This document shows positions 33,361 to 42,973 of a stretch of DNA of 64,000 nucleotides, one piece after another (position 1 is the first letter of the stretch; the number at the start of each line of letters is the position of its first letter). Under the pieces are notes generated by a model. The model did no database searches. It was not told where the DNA came from and was given only the letters and a program-made list of their open reading frames with translations. Both the position numbers and the translations under genes were made by a program. Source of the stretch: Novosphingobium colocasiae (GTDB taxonomy: Bacteria > Pseudomonadota > Alphaproteobacteria > Sphingomonadales > Sphingomonadaceae); NCBI RefSeq assembly GCF_014652555.1, contig NZ_BMZA01000015.1, positions 19,417 through 83,416 of the forward strand, written 5' to 3'.

Positions 33361-35021
33361 TGAGCGGACAGGCCGCCCGGATCGAAGAGGCCACGCGGAT
33401 GCTGCCCACGCACGCTCACCGCGCCCCGGCCGAATTCGAGCTGGACATTCCAGAGCTGACGCTGGGCGGACTGCTGCGCCATGCGGCGCAGACGGTGCCC
33501 GATCGTATCGCGCTGGTTGAAGGCGTGGCCGATCCGGCTGCGCGCCGGCGCTGGACCTATGCCGAATTCCTCGACATTTCCGAGCGGCTCGCCCGCGCCC
33601 TGCTCGCCCGGTTCGAACCGGGTGACCGGGTGGTGGTTTATAGCACCAACTCGCCGGAATGGGTGTTCCTGCAGCATGCGATGAGCCTGGCGGGAATCCT
33701 GCTGGTGCCGGTCAATCCTGCCTACACGGCGCACGAACTGCACCACATCGTCGCCGACAGCGAAGCCGCCGGGCTGTTCATGGATGACAGCTTTCGGGGG
33801 AGGAATCTGGCCGAGACGGTCGCACAGATGAAGGCGATCGGCGGCGATTGCCTGCGTTTCGAGGCGCGCGTTGCCGATATCTGGGACCTTGTCGCCACCG
33901 CCGCCCCACTGGTCGCGCTGCCCGAGATCGGGCCGCAGGACCCGCTCCAGATCCAGTACACCTCGGGCACCACCGGCAAGCCCAAGGGCGCGGTGATGAG
34001 CCACACCCGCGTGCTGAACACCTCGCGCTCGATCGCACGGCGCGCCGGGTTCCCCGATGGCGGCGTCCACATCAACGCGATGCCGATGTTCCACATCGCC
34101 GGCGCGGCGATGGCCGAATTCAGTTGCCTCGCCTATCGCGGCACTTTCGTGCTCATGCCGATCTGGGACGCCGGGCTGATGCTCGAACTGTTCGAGAGCG
34201 AGCGCGGCAATGCCACGCTGATCGTGCCGACGATGATCCTCGGCATCCTCAACCACCCGGACCGCCCCAAGCGCGATCTGTCGAGCTGGCAGACGATCTT
34301 TTCGGGTGCGGCCAACGTCCCCGCCACCATGGTGCGCCAGGTCCACGCCGACATCGGCTGCAAGGTGTGCATCATCTTCGGCCAGACCGAAAGCAACGGC
34401 CCGATAACCCTGACCGCGCCGGACGATGCGATCGCGGATCAGACCGATACCGTCGGCCGGCCGCTGCCGCACGTCGAGGTCAAGATCGTCGATCCGCATA
34501 GCCACGAAACGCTCGCGGTGGACGAAGTGGGCGAAGTCTGGGTGCGCAGCTTCCAGGTGATGGAGGGCTATTTCAACGCCCCGGCCAAGACCGCCGAAAC
34601 CGTGGTAGCCGATGGCTGGCTGCGCACCGGCGACCTCGGCAGCATGGATGCGCGCGGATACGTGCGGATCACCGGGCGGCTCAAGGAAATGATCATCCGG
34701 GGCGGGATGAACCTCTACCCCAAGGAGATCGAGGACACGCTGTTCGATCATCCCGCGGTGGACCAAGTGGCTGTGCTTGGCCTGCCCGATGAAAAGTGGG
34801 GTGAGACGGTGGCCGCCGTGCTCTCGCTCATCGCGCCCGACGCACCGCCCCCGCACACCGAATTCGACACCTACTGCCGCGCCCGCATGGCCAGCCAGAA
34901 GGTGCCGACAAGCTGGTTCTACGTCCGCGAATGGCCGCTGACGCCATCGGGCAAGATCCAGAAACACGTCCTGCTGGACATGATCAGGGCGGGGGAAATC
35001 CCGCCATGCAGGGAACCGTAG
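33360..35021 (+). CDS. Acyl-CoA synthetase (AMP-forming), ligase 1
   Basis: The 553-residue ANL-family ligase activates a carboxylic acid with ATP and CoA. Motifs: YTSGTTGKPKGAVMSHTR (P-loop-like), IIFGQTESNGPIT, DGWLRTGDLGSMDARGY, GRLKEMIIRGGMNLYPKEIE and the C-terminal TPSGKIQKH lysine. It is the third type of activity in the operon after SDRs and the dehydrogenase/kinase pair, comparable to lvaE. Its exact acid is not predictable. The start at 33360 overlaps the preceding stop by one base; a longer frame from 32688 is antisense-like overlap and not real. Confidence 0.9.
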   Translation: MSGQAARIEEATRMLPTHAHRAPAEFELDIPELTLGGLLRHAAQTVPDRIALVEGVADPAARRRWTYAEFLDISERLARALLARFEPGDRVVVYSTNSPEWVFLQHAMSLAGILLVPVNPAYTAHELHHIVADSEAAGLFMDDSFRGRNLAETVAQMKAIGGDCLRFEARVADIWDLVATAAPLVALPEIGPQDPLQIQYTSGTTGKPKGAVMSHTRVLNTSRSIARRAGFPDGGVHINAMPMFHIAGAAMAEFSCLAYRGTFVLMPIWDAGLMLELFESERGNATLIVPTMILGILNHPDRPKRDLSSWQTIFSGAANVPATMVRQVHADIGCKVCIIFGQTESNGPITLTAPDDAIADQTDTVGRPLPHVEVKIVDPHSHETLAVDEVGEVWVRSFQVMEGYFNAPAKTAETVVADGWLRTGDLGSMDARGYVRITGRLKEMIIRGGMNLYPKEIEDTLFDHPAVDQVAVLGLPDEKWGETVAAVLSLIAPDAPPPHTEFDTYCRARMASQKVPTSWFYVREWPLTPSGKIQKHVLLDMIRAGEIPPCREP

Positions 35022-35057
35022 AAGACTTCGACCAAGATAGAATGGGAGGGAAATACA

Positions 35058-37319
35058 ATGCGTCACAATTCACACTTGCACACATCAATGAGCGCCCTGG
35101 CGCTTGCCGCCGCGCTTGGGGTCACGCAGACGGCCCACGCGCAAAGCGCCACGCCGCAAGCCGGCGGCGAAGCGGCCGGCAGTGGCGAGATCATCGTCAC
35201 CGCACAGCGCAAGGCGGAATCGATCTCCAAGGTTCCGTTGTCGATCACCGCGCTGGGCAATGATGCGCTGGAAACCAAGCAGGTCACCGAGATGAAGGAC
35301 CTGCAGTTCGCTTCGCCGGGCATTCGCGCCGGCCAACAGCAGGGCGTGACCCGCATCTTCATCCGCGGCATCGGCCTGACGTCGTTCTCGGCGGGTGCCG
35401 ACCCCAGCGTGGCATTCTATGCCGACGGCGTATACGTCGGCCGTCCCACCGCGCAGGCCTCCTCCTTCTACGATGTCGAACGCATCGAAGTGCTGCGCGG
35501 GCCGCAGGGCACGCTCTATGGGCGCAACGCTACCGGCGGCGCGGTCAACGTGATCAGCCGCGCGCCGACCCGCGAACTGTCCGGCTACGCCAACCTCACC
35601 TACGGCAACTATGACCTCAAGGAATTCGAAGGCGGCATCAGCGGCCCGCTGACCGAAGGCGGCGACTTGCGGGCGCGCGTTTCGGGCCACGTCATCGATC
35701 GTGACGGCTATGGCTACGACTTCGGGATGAACCACGATTTCAACGATGCCAAGTCGCAGTCGGTCCGTACCCAGTTGCAGTACGAAAACGGCAACGGCAC
35801 CGATATCCGCCTGATTGGTGAATACCACCACGAGAACGACTACAACAACGGCACCACCAGCTTCGGAGCCTATCCGGGCTATGAACTGCAGGGCGTGGTC
35901 GGAACCGTCGATCCCGATGGCAACGAGCTCAAAGGGATTGCGGTCACCGGCGGTCAGGACACCGCAACGGCGCTGGTCGGCAAGACCAACGTGCGCGAAG
36001 GCTGGGCCGTCACCCTCAACGCCAACTTCGATATCTCGGATCGGCTGCACTTCAACTCGATCACCGGGTTCCGCAAGTGGGACCGGTACAACGGCTCGAA
36101 CTCGGACGGTACCTCGGCCGGGCTTGGCAACACATACTACAACGAGAAGTCCAAGCAGTTTAGCCAGGAGCTGGTGCTCAACTGGTCAGCCGGCCCGCTC
36201 GATCTCGTCGCGGGCACGAGTTTTTATTGGGAAAGGCTGGACAACTACGTCCTGGTTCCGTTCGTCCAGTTCGGAACGAACTACATTCAGGACGGCACGA
36301 TGGATATCGAGTCCTTCTCGGCTTATGGGCAGGCCACTGTTCACGTGCTTGACAGTCTGCGCCTGACTGCCGGTGGCCGGTATTCGACGGAAACGCGGGA
36401 CTCCAAGGGAACCTTCACTTTCTTCGGCGTCACCGACGTGAGCGGCCAGAAGACCTGGAGCGACTTCAACCCCAAGTTCGGCATCGAGTTCGATCTCAAC
36501 CCCGACACTCTGCTTTATGCCACCGCAACCAACGGCTTCAAGAGCGGCACCTTCAACGTCGGCCAGGTCAACCCCGCCATCAACCCGGAAAAGATCTGGT
36601 CCTACGAAGCCGGCTTCAAGACCAAGTTGTTCGACAACGCCGTGCAGTTGAGCGGCGCATACTTCCATTATGACTACACCGATCTTCAGGTGAACAAGGT
36701 CATCGGGATCGCCACCGTCACCACCAACGCAGCGGCAGCGAAAGTGGATGGGCTTGAACTGGCGGCCACCATCAAGCCGTTCAGCGGCCTGACGCTTGAC
36801 ACGAGCTTCACTTATCTCGATGCGCGGTTCAGCGAGTTCTTCTCCACCAACCCGCTCTATCCCGGCGGCGCGTCCGATCCGGGCTATGCGATCTGGCTTG
36901 CTGCGAACCCCGATGCGAAGACCCCCGTCTTCGACGGCGATATTGCTTCGGAACAGAACCTCAAGGGCTACCAGCTCCCCGGCGCGCCGAAGTATGCTGC
37001 CACCGCCGGCATCCAGTACGACTATGACATGGATAACGGTGCACGCATCACCTTGCGTGGCGACGCCGCCTATGCGTCGCGCATCCACTTCTCCGAGTTC
37101 AACGATGTGCACCTGAGCCAGAAGGCGGTGACCAAGTTCAACGCCTACGTCCGGTACGATTCCGGCAAGCTGTGGACGCTGAGCGTGTGGGGCAAGAACC
37201 TCACGAACGAGACGGTCAAGTCCAACGAACTCGTCACCATCGCGCTCTGGGGTTACCCGCGTTACGGTGCAATCGAGCCGCCGCGCACTTACGGTGCCAC
37301 GGTCGGCCTGAAGTTCTGA
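35058..37319 (+). CDS. TonB-dependent receptor (sphingomonad catabolic type)
   Basis: The 753-residue outer-membrane protein has a signal peptide ending TQTAHAQS, a TonB-box-like IIVTAQRKAESI, a plug with YADGVYVGRPTAQASSFYDV and RIEVLRGPQGTLYGRNATGG, and a C-terminal barrel ending GATVGLKF. Such receptors carry hydrophobic or aromatic substrates as well as siderophores in sphingomonads. Being inside the catabolic operon, it probably imports the pathway substrate. GGGAGGGAAA precedes the ATG. Confidence 0.88.
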   Translation: MRHNSHLHTSMSALALAAALGVTQTAHAQSATPQAGGEAAGSGEIIVTAQRKAESISKVPLSITALGNDALETKQVTEMKDLQFASPGIRAGQQQGVTRIFIRGIGLTSFSAGADPSVAFYADGVYVGRPTAQASSFYDVERIEVLRGPQGTLYGRNATGGAVNVISRAPTRELSGYANLTYGNYDLKEFEGGISGPLTEGGDLRARVSGHVIDRDGYGYDFGMNHDFNDAKSQSVRTQLQYENGNGTDIRLIGEYHHENDYNNGTTSFGAYPGYELQGVVGTVDPDGNELKGIAVTGGQDTATALVGKTNVREGWAVTLNANFDISDRLHFNSITGFRKWDRYNGSNSDGTSAGLGNTYYNEKSKQFSQELVLNWSAGPLDLVAGTSFYWERLDNYVLVPFVQFGTNYIQDGTMDIESFSAYGQATVHVLDSLRLTAGGRYSTETRDSKGTFTFFGVTDVSGQKTWSDFNPKFGIEFDLNPDTLLYATATNGFKSGTFNVGQVNPAINPEKIWSYEAGFKTKLFDNAVQLSGAYFHYDYTDLQVNKVIGIATVTTNAAAAKVDGLELAATIKPFSGLTLDTSFTYLDARFSEFFSTNPLYPGGASDPGYAIWLAANPDAKTPVFDGDIASEQNLKGYQLPGAPKYAATAGIQYDYDMDNGARITLRGDAAYASRIHFSEFNDVHLSQKAVTKFNAYVRYDSGKLWTLSVWGKNLTNETVKSNELVTIALWGYPRYGAIEPPRTYGATVGLKF

Positions 37320-37390
37320 TGCGCCCCCCGCCGGGGCGGTTCAGGCCGCCCCGGCACCGCTTTATAACAATCAGAGGAGAGACATCGGCC

Positions 37391-38863
37391 ATGGCCACCC
37401 TTGCAACCACCAGCCTGCTCAGCCACCCCGACCGGCTGTTCATCGATGGCGAATGGGTCGCGGCCGGCAGTGGCCGGACGATCGACGTCATCAACCCGTC
37501 GACCGAGGAAGTTTTCCTCACCGTCGCCGAGGCCGGTGCCGCCGATGTCGAACGCGCCATCGCCGCTGCGCGCAAGGCCTTCGATCACGGCCCCTGGCCG
37601 CGCATGACCCATGCTGAGCGCGCGCATTACCTGCGCGCCATCGGCGACGCGATGGACCGCCGGGCCGAGGATATCGCCCAGATCTGGCCGCGCGAGATGG
37701 GCATCCTCTACGCCATGGCCCGCCCCTTCGCCGGCACCATCGGCGAAGCCTATCGCTATTATGCCGGTCTTGCCGACAGCTTCGAATGGGAGGAGCGCTT
37801 CGAAGCGCCGATGATGGGCGGCGACTATGCACTCATCGTCAACGAACCGGTGGGCGTCGTCGGCGCGATCGTGCCGTGGAACGGCCCGGTCAACATCATG
37901 GCCTACAAGCTGGCCCCTGCCCTTATCGCCGGCTGCACGGCGGTGCTCAAGATGTCGCCCGAAGCGCCGGGCACCGGCTATCTGCTGGCCGAAATCTGCG
38001 CCGAAGTGGGCCTGCCCGCCGGCGTGCTCAACGTCGTGACCGCAGATCGCGAGGCTTCCGAAGTGCTCGTGCGCGATCCGCGGATCGACAAGATCGGCTT
38101 CACCGGATCAAGCGCGGTCGGCAAGCGTATCGCCGGCATCTGTGCCGAACGCCTTGCCCGTTGCACGCTGGAACTGGGCGGCAAGTCGGCTGCACTGATC
38201 CTCGACGATTACGATGTCGGCACCGCCGCCCAGTCGCTGGTCGGTTCCGCCTGCGCGATGACCGGGCAGATCTGCTCCTCGCTCACCCGCATCGTCGTCG
38301 GCGCTGACCGGCACGACGAACTGGTCGATGCGCTCGTGGCCGGGTTCGAGCAGGTGCGGATCGGCGATCCGTTCGATCCCGCCTCGGGCATCGGCCCGCT
38401 CGCCATGGCCCGCCAGCGCGACAAGGTGGACGAGATGGTCCGCGCGGCGGAGGCCGACGGCAACCGCATCGCCACCGGCGGCAAGCGTCCCGCCAGCCTC
38501 AATCGCGGCTGGTTCTTCGAGCCGACCGTGATTACCGCAACCAACGACGACATGATCGCCCGTGAAGAGATCTTCGGTCCCGTGGTGACCGTCATCAAGG
38601 CGGCGGACGAGGAGCAGGCGATCGCCATTGCCAACGACACCCGCTTCGGGCTCAACAACTCGGTGTTCAGCCGTGATGCCGACAAGGCCTATGCCATCGC
38701 CCGCCGGCTGCATTCCGGCACGGTGGGCCACAATGCCTGGCGCAGCGACATGTCGGTCGGGTTCGGCGGGTTCAAGGAATCCGGCATCGGCCGCGAAGGC
38801 GGCGTGAACGGCCTGCGCGCCTATCTCGAACCCAAGACGATCATCATGGACAACCTCGCCTGA
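37391..38863 (+). CDS. NAD(P)-dependent aldehyde dehydrogenase
   Basis: The 490-residue protein is an ALDH superfamily enzyme that oxidises an aldehyde to an acid. Motifs include VGAIVPWNGPVN, GFTGSSAVGKRI, the general-base glutamate in TLELGGKSAAL (E261) and the nucleophile in MTGQICSSLTR (C295). The C-terminal KESGIGREGGVNGLRAY is typical. With the PQQ dehydrogenase and P450 it would complete alcohol-to-acid oxidation before CoA ligation. ATG at 37391 follows AGGAGAG. Confidence 0.92.
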   Translation: MATLATTSLLSHPDRLFIDGEWVAAGSGRTIDVINPSTEEVFLTVAEAGAADVERAIAAARKAFDHGPWPRMTHAERAHYLRAIGDAMDRRAEDIAQIWPREMGILYAMARPFAGTIGEAYRYYAGLADSFEWEERFEAPMMGGDYALIVNEPVGVVGAIVPWNGPVNIMAYKLAPALIAGCTAVLKMSPEAPGTGYLLAEICAEVGLPAGVLNVVTADREASEVLVRDPRIDKIGFTGSSAVGKRIAGICAERLARCTLELGGKSAALILDDYDVGTAAQSLVGSACAMTGQICSSLTRIVVGADRHDELVDALVAGFEQVRIGDPFDPASGIGPLAMARQRDKVDEMVRAAEADGNRIATGGKRPASLNRGWFFEPTVITATNDDMIAREEIFGPVVTVIKAADEEQAIAIANDTRFGLNNSVFSRDADKAYAIARRLHSGTVGHNAWRSDMSVGFGGFKESGIGREGGVNGLRAYLEPKTIIMDNLA

Positions 38864-38874
38864 GGAGCAAGAGC

Positions 38875-39369
38875 ATGGGTGGAGAGGTTATCGACGGGGT
38901 CACGATCAACTGCCCCATCGAAACGAACAGCCCGATTGCGCGGGCCAATATCGATACGATCATCAAGTTCTTCTCGGTCTACCTGAAGGACAAGCCGTTC
39001 TTCTACTCGCTCTGGGTGGACGAGGACCCCGAAGTGGTGACGCCGTTCGTCACCACAGGCGTCGCGGTGTGCCACTATGCCAGCCACAAGGGCTGGGATG
39101 CGGTGAAGGCGTTCTGGGACCCGATCCACGACGAGATGACCGGGCGGTTCGACTGGTTCGTCGATGCGATCATCGTCGGCGAGGACCCGAATGTGATCGT
39201 CACCAAGTCGAACTCGATCATCGATGTCCAGGCCGGCGCGACCTGGGGCAACCGCCACGTCGCCTACAACGGCCGCTACGTCCAGATCTTCCGGTTCGAG
39301 GACGGCAAGGTGAAGTCGTTCGAGGAATACTACGACACCGCGCTGCTGAGCGCGGCCTATTCAGGCTGA
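38875..39369 (+). CDS. NTF2-like / SnoaL-like protein
   Basis: The 164-residue protein looks like a single NTF2/SnoaL-fold domain: helices at the start (ANIDTIIKFFSVYL), WDPIHDEMTGRFDWFVDAI, and a final strand-rich part (YVQIFRFEDGKVKSFEEYYD). The fold is used by isomerases, dehydratases and epoxide hydrolases such as limonene epoxide hydrolase. No catalytic assignment is possible. It lies 11 bases after the ALDH gene. Confidence 0.7.
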   Translation: MGGEVIDGVTINCPIETNSPIARANIDTIIKFFSVYLKDKPFFYSLWVDEDPEVVTPFVTTGVAVCHYASHKGWDAVKAFWDPIHDEMTGRFDWFVDAIIVGEDPNVIVTKSNSIIDVQAGATWGNRHVAYNGRYVQIFRFEDGKVKSFEEYYDTALLSAAYSG

Positions 39370-39391
39370 GCGTGGGTGGGGAAAGGATCAC

Positions 39392-40201
39392 ATGAAACGG
39401 CTTGAAGGCAAAAGCATCCTCGTCACCGGCGCGGCGCAAGGCATGGGGCTGGCCATCGCCCTGCGCGCGGCGCGCGAGGGGGCGGGCCACATCACACTCT
39501 GCGATATCCAGCTTGAAAAGGGCAAGGCCGCTGCCGAACAAGTCGGCGCGGCGGGGGCCCGGGCCCAGTTCGTCGAAGCGGACCTGCGTTCACCCGAAGC
39601 CATCGCCCGCGCGGTGGATGCCGCCGCCATCTTCGCCGATGGACTGGATGTCCTGATAAACAATGCCGGCGTGACCGACGACGGGCTAACCGGTGGACCG
39701 CAGACGCTGGAAACGCTGACCGAAGAGCAGTGGGACGCGATGATGGACATCAACGTCAAGGCGATGTGGCGCGCCGTGCGCGCGGCCGCGCCGTGGCTCA
39801 GGCGCTCGGCCGAGGCGGGACGCGGGCCGGCCATCGTCAACGCCGCTTCGGTGGCCAGCACCTTCGCCTATCCCGGCATTCCTTCCTATTCGGTCGCCAA
39901 GAGCGCGGTGAAGATGCTCACCCAGATCATGGCGGCGGAGTATGCCCCCCAAGGCATTCGCTGCAACGCCTATGCCCCCGGTGCGATCGCAACCCCCATG
40001 TTGATGCACTCGATCGAAGCGGCGGACGATCCCGCCGCGATGATCAAACTCACTTCAGGCCCCCACCTCATAAAGCGGCTGGGCGATCCCGATGAAGCGG
40101 CGGCCCTCGCCTGCTTCCTCGCCTCGCCCGAAGCCAGTTTCATCACCGGCACCATCGTGCCGGTGGACGGCGGCACCAGCGCCTGGCGCGGGAACGCCTG
40201 A
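39392..40201 (+). CDS. Short-chain dehydrogenase/reductase (classical)
   Basis: The 269-residue SDR has SILVTGAAQGMGLAIALRA, DVLINNAGVTDDG, catalytic serine in VNAASVAST and SYSVAKSAVKML with Tyr and Lys. The end FITGTIVPVDGGTSAW is normal. It is expected to interconvert an alcohol and a ketone using NAD(P). It sits directly before the P450 gene, so it could oxidise the hydroxyl introduced there. Confidence 0.88.
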   Translation: MKRLEGKSILVTGAAQGMGLAIALRAAREGAGHITLCDIQLEKGKAAAEQVGAAGARAQFVEADLRSPEAIARAVDAAAIFADGLDVLINNAGVTDDGLTGGPQTLETLTEEQWDAMMDINVKAMWRAVRAAAPWLRRSAEAGRGPAIVNAASVASTFAYPGIPSYSVAKSAVKMLTQIMAAEYAPQGIRCNAYAPGAIATPMLMHSIEAADDPAAMIKLTSGPHLIKRLGDPDEAAALACFLASPEASFITGTIVPVDGGTSAWRGNA

Positions 40202-40218
40202 GCATTCACGGAGTAAGG

Positions 40219-41475
40219 ATGATGATGGACAACAGCCCCGCCCGGATCGTCGATCCCCAGGACCCGGAACTGAGCCCCGAACGCCTCAAGGAGCGCTTCG
40301 GCCGCGACTTCTTCCGCGATTTCGATATCGATGACCCCAATCTCAACACGCACTTCCATGAGGTGATCGACCTCATGGTGCAGAAATGCCCGGTCGCGCA
40401 CAGCAAGGTGGGCACCGGCTACTACGTGTTCAGCACCGAGGAGGCCGTGCGCAAGATCGGCCAGGACTGGCAGACCTTCAGCAGCGCCAAGGGCTATATC
40501 CCCAACCGCCCGGACGACATGCCGCTGATGATCCCGGTCGAGCAGGATCCGCCCAACCACACCGCGTGGCGTCGGGTGCTCAACCCGCACATGGGCCCCA
40601 AGGTCATGGATGCGATCCGCGACGATGTCGCCCGCGAAGTGAACGCACTGATCGACAAGTTCATCGATCGGGGCGAATGCGAATTCATCGGCGAGATGGC
40701 CGGCCTGCTGCCGGGGCGCGCCTTCTTCATCTATGTGCTGGGCGTGCCGGTGGTTGACCTGCCGGAGCTGGTCCACGACGTCGACAAATCGCTGTTCGGC
40801 CCGCTTGATGAGCGCACCGCCTATCACAAGAAGGTCTACGACTACCTGGAGAAGTTCCTGAAGGAACGCGAGGCGATGGAGCCGCAGGGCGATATCGTCG
40901 ATACGATCCTGAAGGGCGTTACCTATGGCGATGGCAGCGAAGCTTCCTGGGAACACAAGGTCTCGGTCGTCCTCGACCTTACCTATGGCGGCATCTCCAC
41001 CACCATCTACGCGCTCGGCTCGACCGCCCGGCACCTCGCGGATCATCCTGAACAGCGTCAGCAACTGCTGGACAACCCGGAATGGATCGAGAACGCGGTG
41101 GAGGAATTCGTCCGCGCCTATTCGCCCGTCGTCGCCATGGGCCGCACCTGCACCCGCGATACCGAGGTGGAAGGTGTCCAGCTCAAGGAAGGCGATTACG
41201 TGATGATGGGATTCTCCAGCGCCGGGCGCGATCCGCGCACGATCGCTGATCCCAAGGCGCTCAATTTCGCCGAGCCGACGATCCATCATCCCACCTTCGG
41301 CGTTGGCCCCCACCGCTGCATCGGTTCGCACCTGGCCCGGATGGAGCTGGCGGTGTTCACACGCGAATGGCTGCGCCGCATCCCGCACTTCCGGGTCAAG
41401 GCCGGCACCGAGCCCGTCTATGAAACCGGCTTCCTGCGGGCGATGAGCTCGCTCTGGCTGAGCTGGGACAAGTGA
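40219..41475 (+). CDS. Cytochrome P450
   Basis: The 418-residue soluble P450 has the heme-binding loop FGVGPHRCIGSHLARME with thiolate C367, an I-helix segment LDLTYGGISTTIYALGST, and an E-x-x-R-type region. The oxygen-activating acid/Thr pair is altered (GGISTT rather than AGxDTT). It would hydroxylate or otherwise oxidise a pathway compound, taking electrons from the [3Fe-4S] ferredoxin encoded ten bases downstream. No ferredoxin reductase gene is in the window. Confidence 0.92.
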   Translation: MMMDNSPARIVDPQDPELSPERLKERFGRDFFRDFDIDDPNLNTHFHEVIDLMVQKCPVAHSKVGTGYYVFSTEEAVRKIGQDWQTFSSAKGYIPNRPDDMPLMIPVEQDPPNHTAWRRVLNPHMGPKVMDAIRDDVAREVNALIDKFIDRGECEFIGEMAGLLPGRAFFIYVLGVPVVDLPELVHDVDKSLFGPLDERTAYHKKVYDYLEKFLKEREAMEPQGDIVDTILKGVTYGDGSEASWEHKVSVVLDLTYGGISTTIYALGSTARHLADHPEQRQQLLDNPEWIENAVEEFVRAYSPVVAMGRTCTRDTEVEGVQLKEGDYVMMGFSSAGRDPRTIADPKALNFAEPTIHHPTFGVGPHRCIGSHLARMELAVFTREWLRRIPHFRVKAGTEPVYETGFLRAMSSLWLSWDK

Positions 41476-41485
41476 GGGCCACCCT

Positions 41486-41686
41486 ATGCGGATGAAGATC
41501 GATGAAACGCTGTGTTCCGGCCACGGGCGCTGCGCCAAGTTCGCGCCCAACGTCTACACGCTCGACGATTCCGGCTATAATGCCGATGTCGGCCAGATCA
41601 TCGCCGTTCCATCCGGCGAAGAAGACAATGCCACCAAGGGCCGCAAGGCCTGCCCGGAGCGCGCCATCACCGAGGTAGATGGGTGA
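41486..41686 (+). CDS. [3Fe-4S] ferredoxin
   Basis: The 66-residue protein has CSGHGRCAKFAP and KACPERAI: three cysteines with a histidine where a fourth would be, the pattern of P450-partner [3Fe-4S] ferredoxins. It follows the P450 gene closely and most likely feeds it. It is also the only small iron-sulfur electron carrier in the window, so it is a candidate, weaker, donor for the HGD activator. Confidence 0.92.
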   Translation: MRMKIDETLCSGHGRCAKFAPNVYTLDDSGYNADVGQIIAVPSGEEDNATKGRKACPERAITEVDG

Positions 41687-41808
41687 ACACCGCGCTGGTC
41701 GTATGCACCAGGCGACGGGCCGCGTTGAGCGCCAAGGCGTTTTCCCGGCACCGGCGCGATGCCCAAGCCGAGTTGATCCGCGCCTGCGAACCGTTCGCGG
41801 TGATCTGA
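41683..41808 (+). CDS. Possible 41-residue small protein (hypothetical)
   Basis: A GTG overlapping the ferredoxin stop (GTGA) opens a 41-codon frame that fills most of the 128-base gap before the next dehydrogenase. The product is basic (CTRRRAALSAKAFSRHRRD) and has no recognisable family. Its only support is placement and overlap; it may be spacer sequence or a decayed gene end. Confidence 0.25.
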   Translation: MNTALVVCTRRRAALSAKAFSRHRRDAQAELIRACEPFAVI

Positions 41809-41814
41809 CCAGCC

Positions 41815-42960
41815 ATGGACCTGGCCTTCACGCCCGAACAGCAGATGATCGCCGATGTGATCGACGCCTTTGCCCGCGAGGTGCTGCTGCCGCGCTATGC
41901 CCACTGGGACCGGACGGGAAACCTGCCTGAGGAACAGTTCGCCAGAATGGGCGAGATCGGCCTGCTGGGGCTGCGCGTTCCGGAGGCGTTCGGCGGGCAG
42001 GACGTGGACGCCGTGACTGCCGGTCTCGCGATCGAGGCGGCAGCCCGGGGCGATTTCAACTGCTGCTATGCCATCCTTATCGCCTGCTTCGCCGGGGAGA
42101 TACTCGGCCGCCACGGCGACGATGCGGTGAAGGCCGAATGGCTTCCGGGCATGGCGAGCGGCGAGAAGATCATCTGCACCTGCCTGACCGAACCGCAAGG
42201 CGGATCGGACGCCGCCGGCATTCGCACCCGCGCCGTGCGCCAGGGCGACGACTACGTCATTTCAGGCGAGAAGGCGTCGATCACGCTGGTCATGGCGGGT
42301 CATGCCGGGATCGTGTTCGCCAAGACCGACCCCGCGGCAGGCGCAAAGGGCGTGACCGCGTTTCTGGTTCCGTTCGATTTGCCCGGTGTCTCGCGGGCCC
42401 CTTACGCCGATCTCGGCTCGCGCGGGATCGCCCGTGGCTCGCTGTTCTTCGATGAAGTGCGCATACCGGCACGCTATCGCATCGGCGCGGAGGGCGCAGC
42501 CTTTTCCAAGGTCATGCACACCTTCGACTACACCCGCGCGCTGATCGGCCTCATGTGCCTTGGCGCGGCCCAGCAGAGCCTGGCCGAGACCGTAGAATAC
42601 CTGAAGAGCCGCCAATCCTTCGGGCAGCCGCTGCCCCGCTATCAGGGCGTCTCGTTTCCCGTCGCGGAATGGGCGGCGAAGATCGAGATGGCGCGCTGGC
42701 TGTGCCTGCGAACGCTGTGGCTGCGCGACCAGAACCTGCCGCATACGGCCGAGGCGGCGATGTGCAAGATGCAGTGCCCGGACATCGCCGTGGGCGCGAT
42801 CCATGAATGCCTGCTGCTCCATGGTCACTACGGCTACACGCAGGACTTCCCGCACGAACAGCGGCTGCGCGACGTGATCGGCCAGCAGATCGCTGACGGC
42901 ACCACCCAGATCCAGAAGCTCATCGTCGCGCGCGAACTGTTCGGCCGCGACTTCGTCTGA
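41815..42960 (+). CDS. Acyl-CoA dehydrogenase similar to alicyclic (AliB-type) enzymes
   Basis: The 381-residue flavoprotein shows TCLTEPQGGSDAAGIRTRA, SGEKASITLVMAGHAGIVFA, LGSRGIARGSLFFDEVRIPA and LLLHGHYGYTQDFPHEQRLRD. From memory these stretches resemble cyclohexanecarboxyl-CoA and cyclohexenecarboxyl-CoA dehydrogenases. At the place of the usual glutamate base there is aspartate (IADGTTQIQK), also a feature of that branch. It would introduce a ring double bond next to the thioester carbon. This points to an alicyclic acid as pathway intermediate, an inference that needs a tree. It follows the ferredoxin region and precedes EthD. Confidence 0.78.
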   Translation: MDLAFTPEQQMIADVIDAFAREVLLPRYAHWDRTGNLPEEQFARMGEIGLLGLRVPEAFGGQDVDAVTAGLAIEAAARGDFNCCYAILIACFAGEILGRHGDDAVKAEWLPGMASGEKIICTCLTEPQGGSDAAGIRTRAVRQGDDYVISGEKASITLVMAGHAGIVFAKTDPAAGAKGVTAFLVPFDLPGVSRAPYADLGSRGIARGSLFFDEVRIPARYRIGAEGAAFSKVMHTFDYTRALIGLMCLGAAQQSLAETVEYLKSRQSFGQPLPRYQGVSFPVAEWAAKIEMARWLCLRTLWLRDQNLPHTAEAAMCKMQCPDIAVGAIHECLLLHGHYGYTQDFPHEQRLRDVIGQQIADGTTQIQKLIVARELFGRDFV

Positions 42961-42973
42961 AAGGAAGCGCCCG

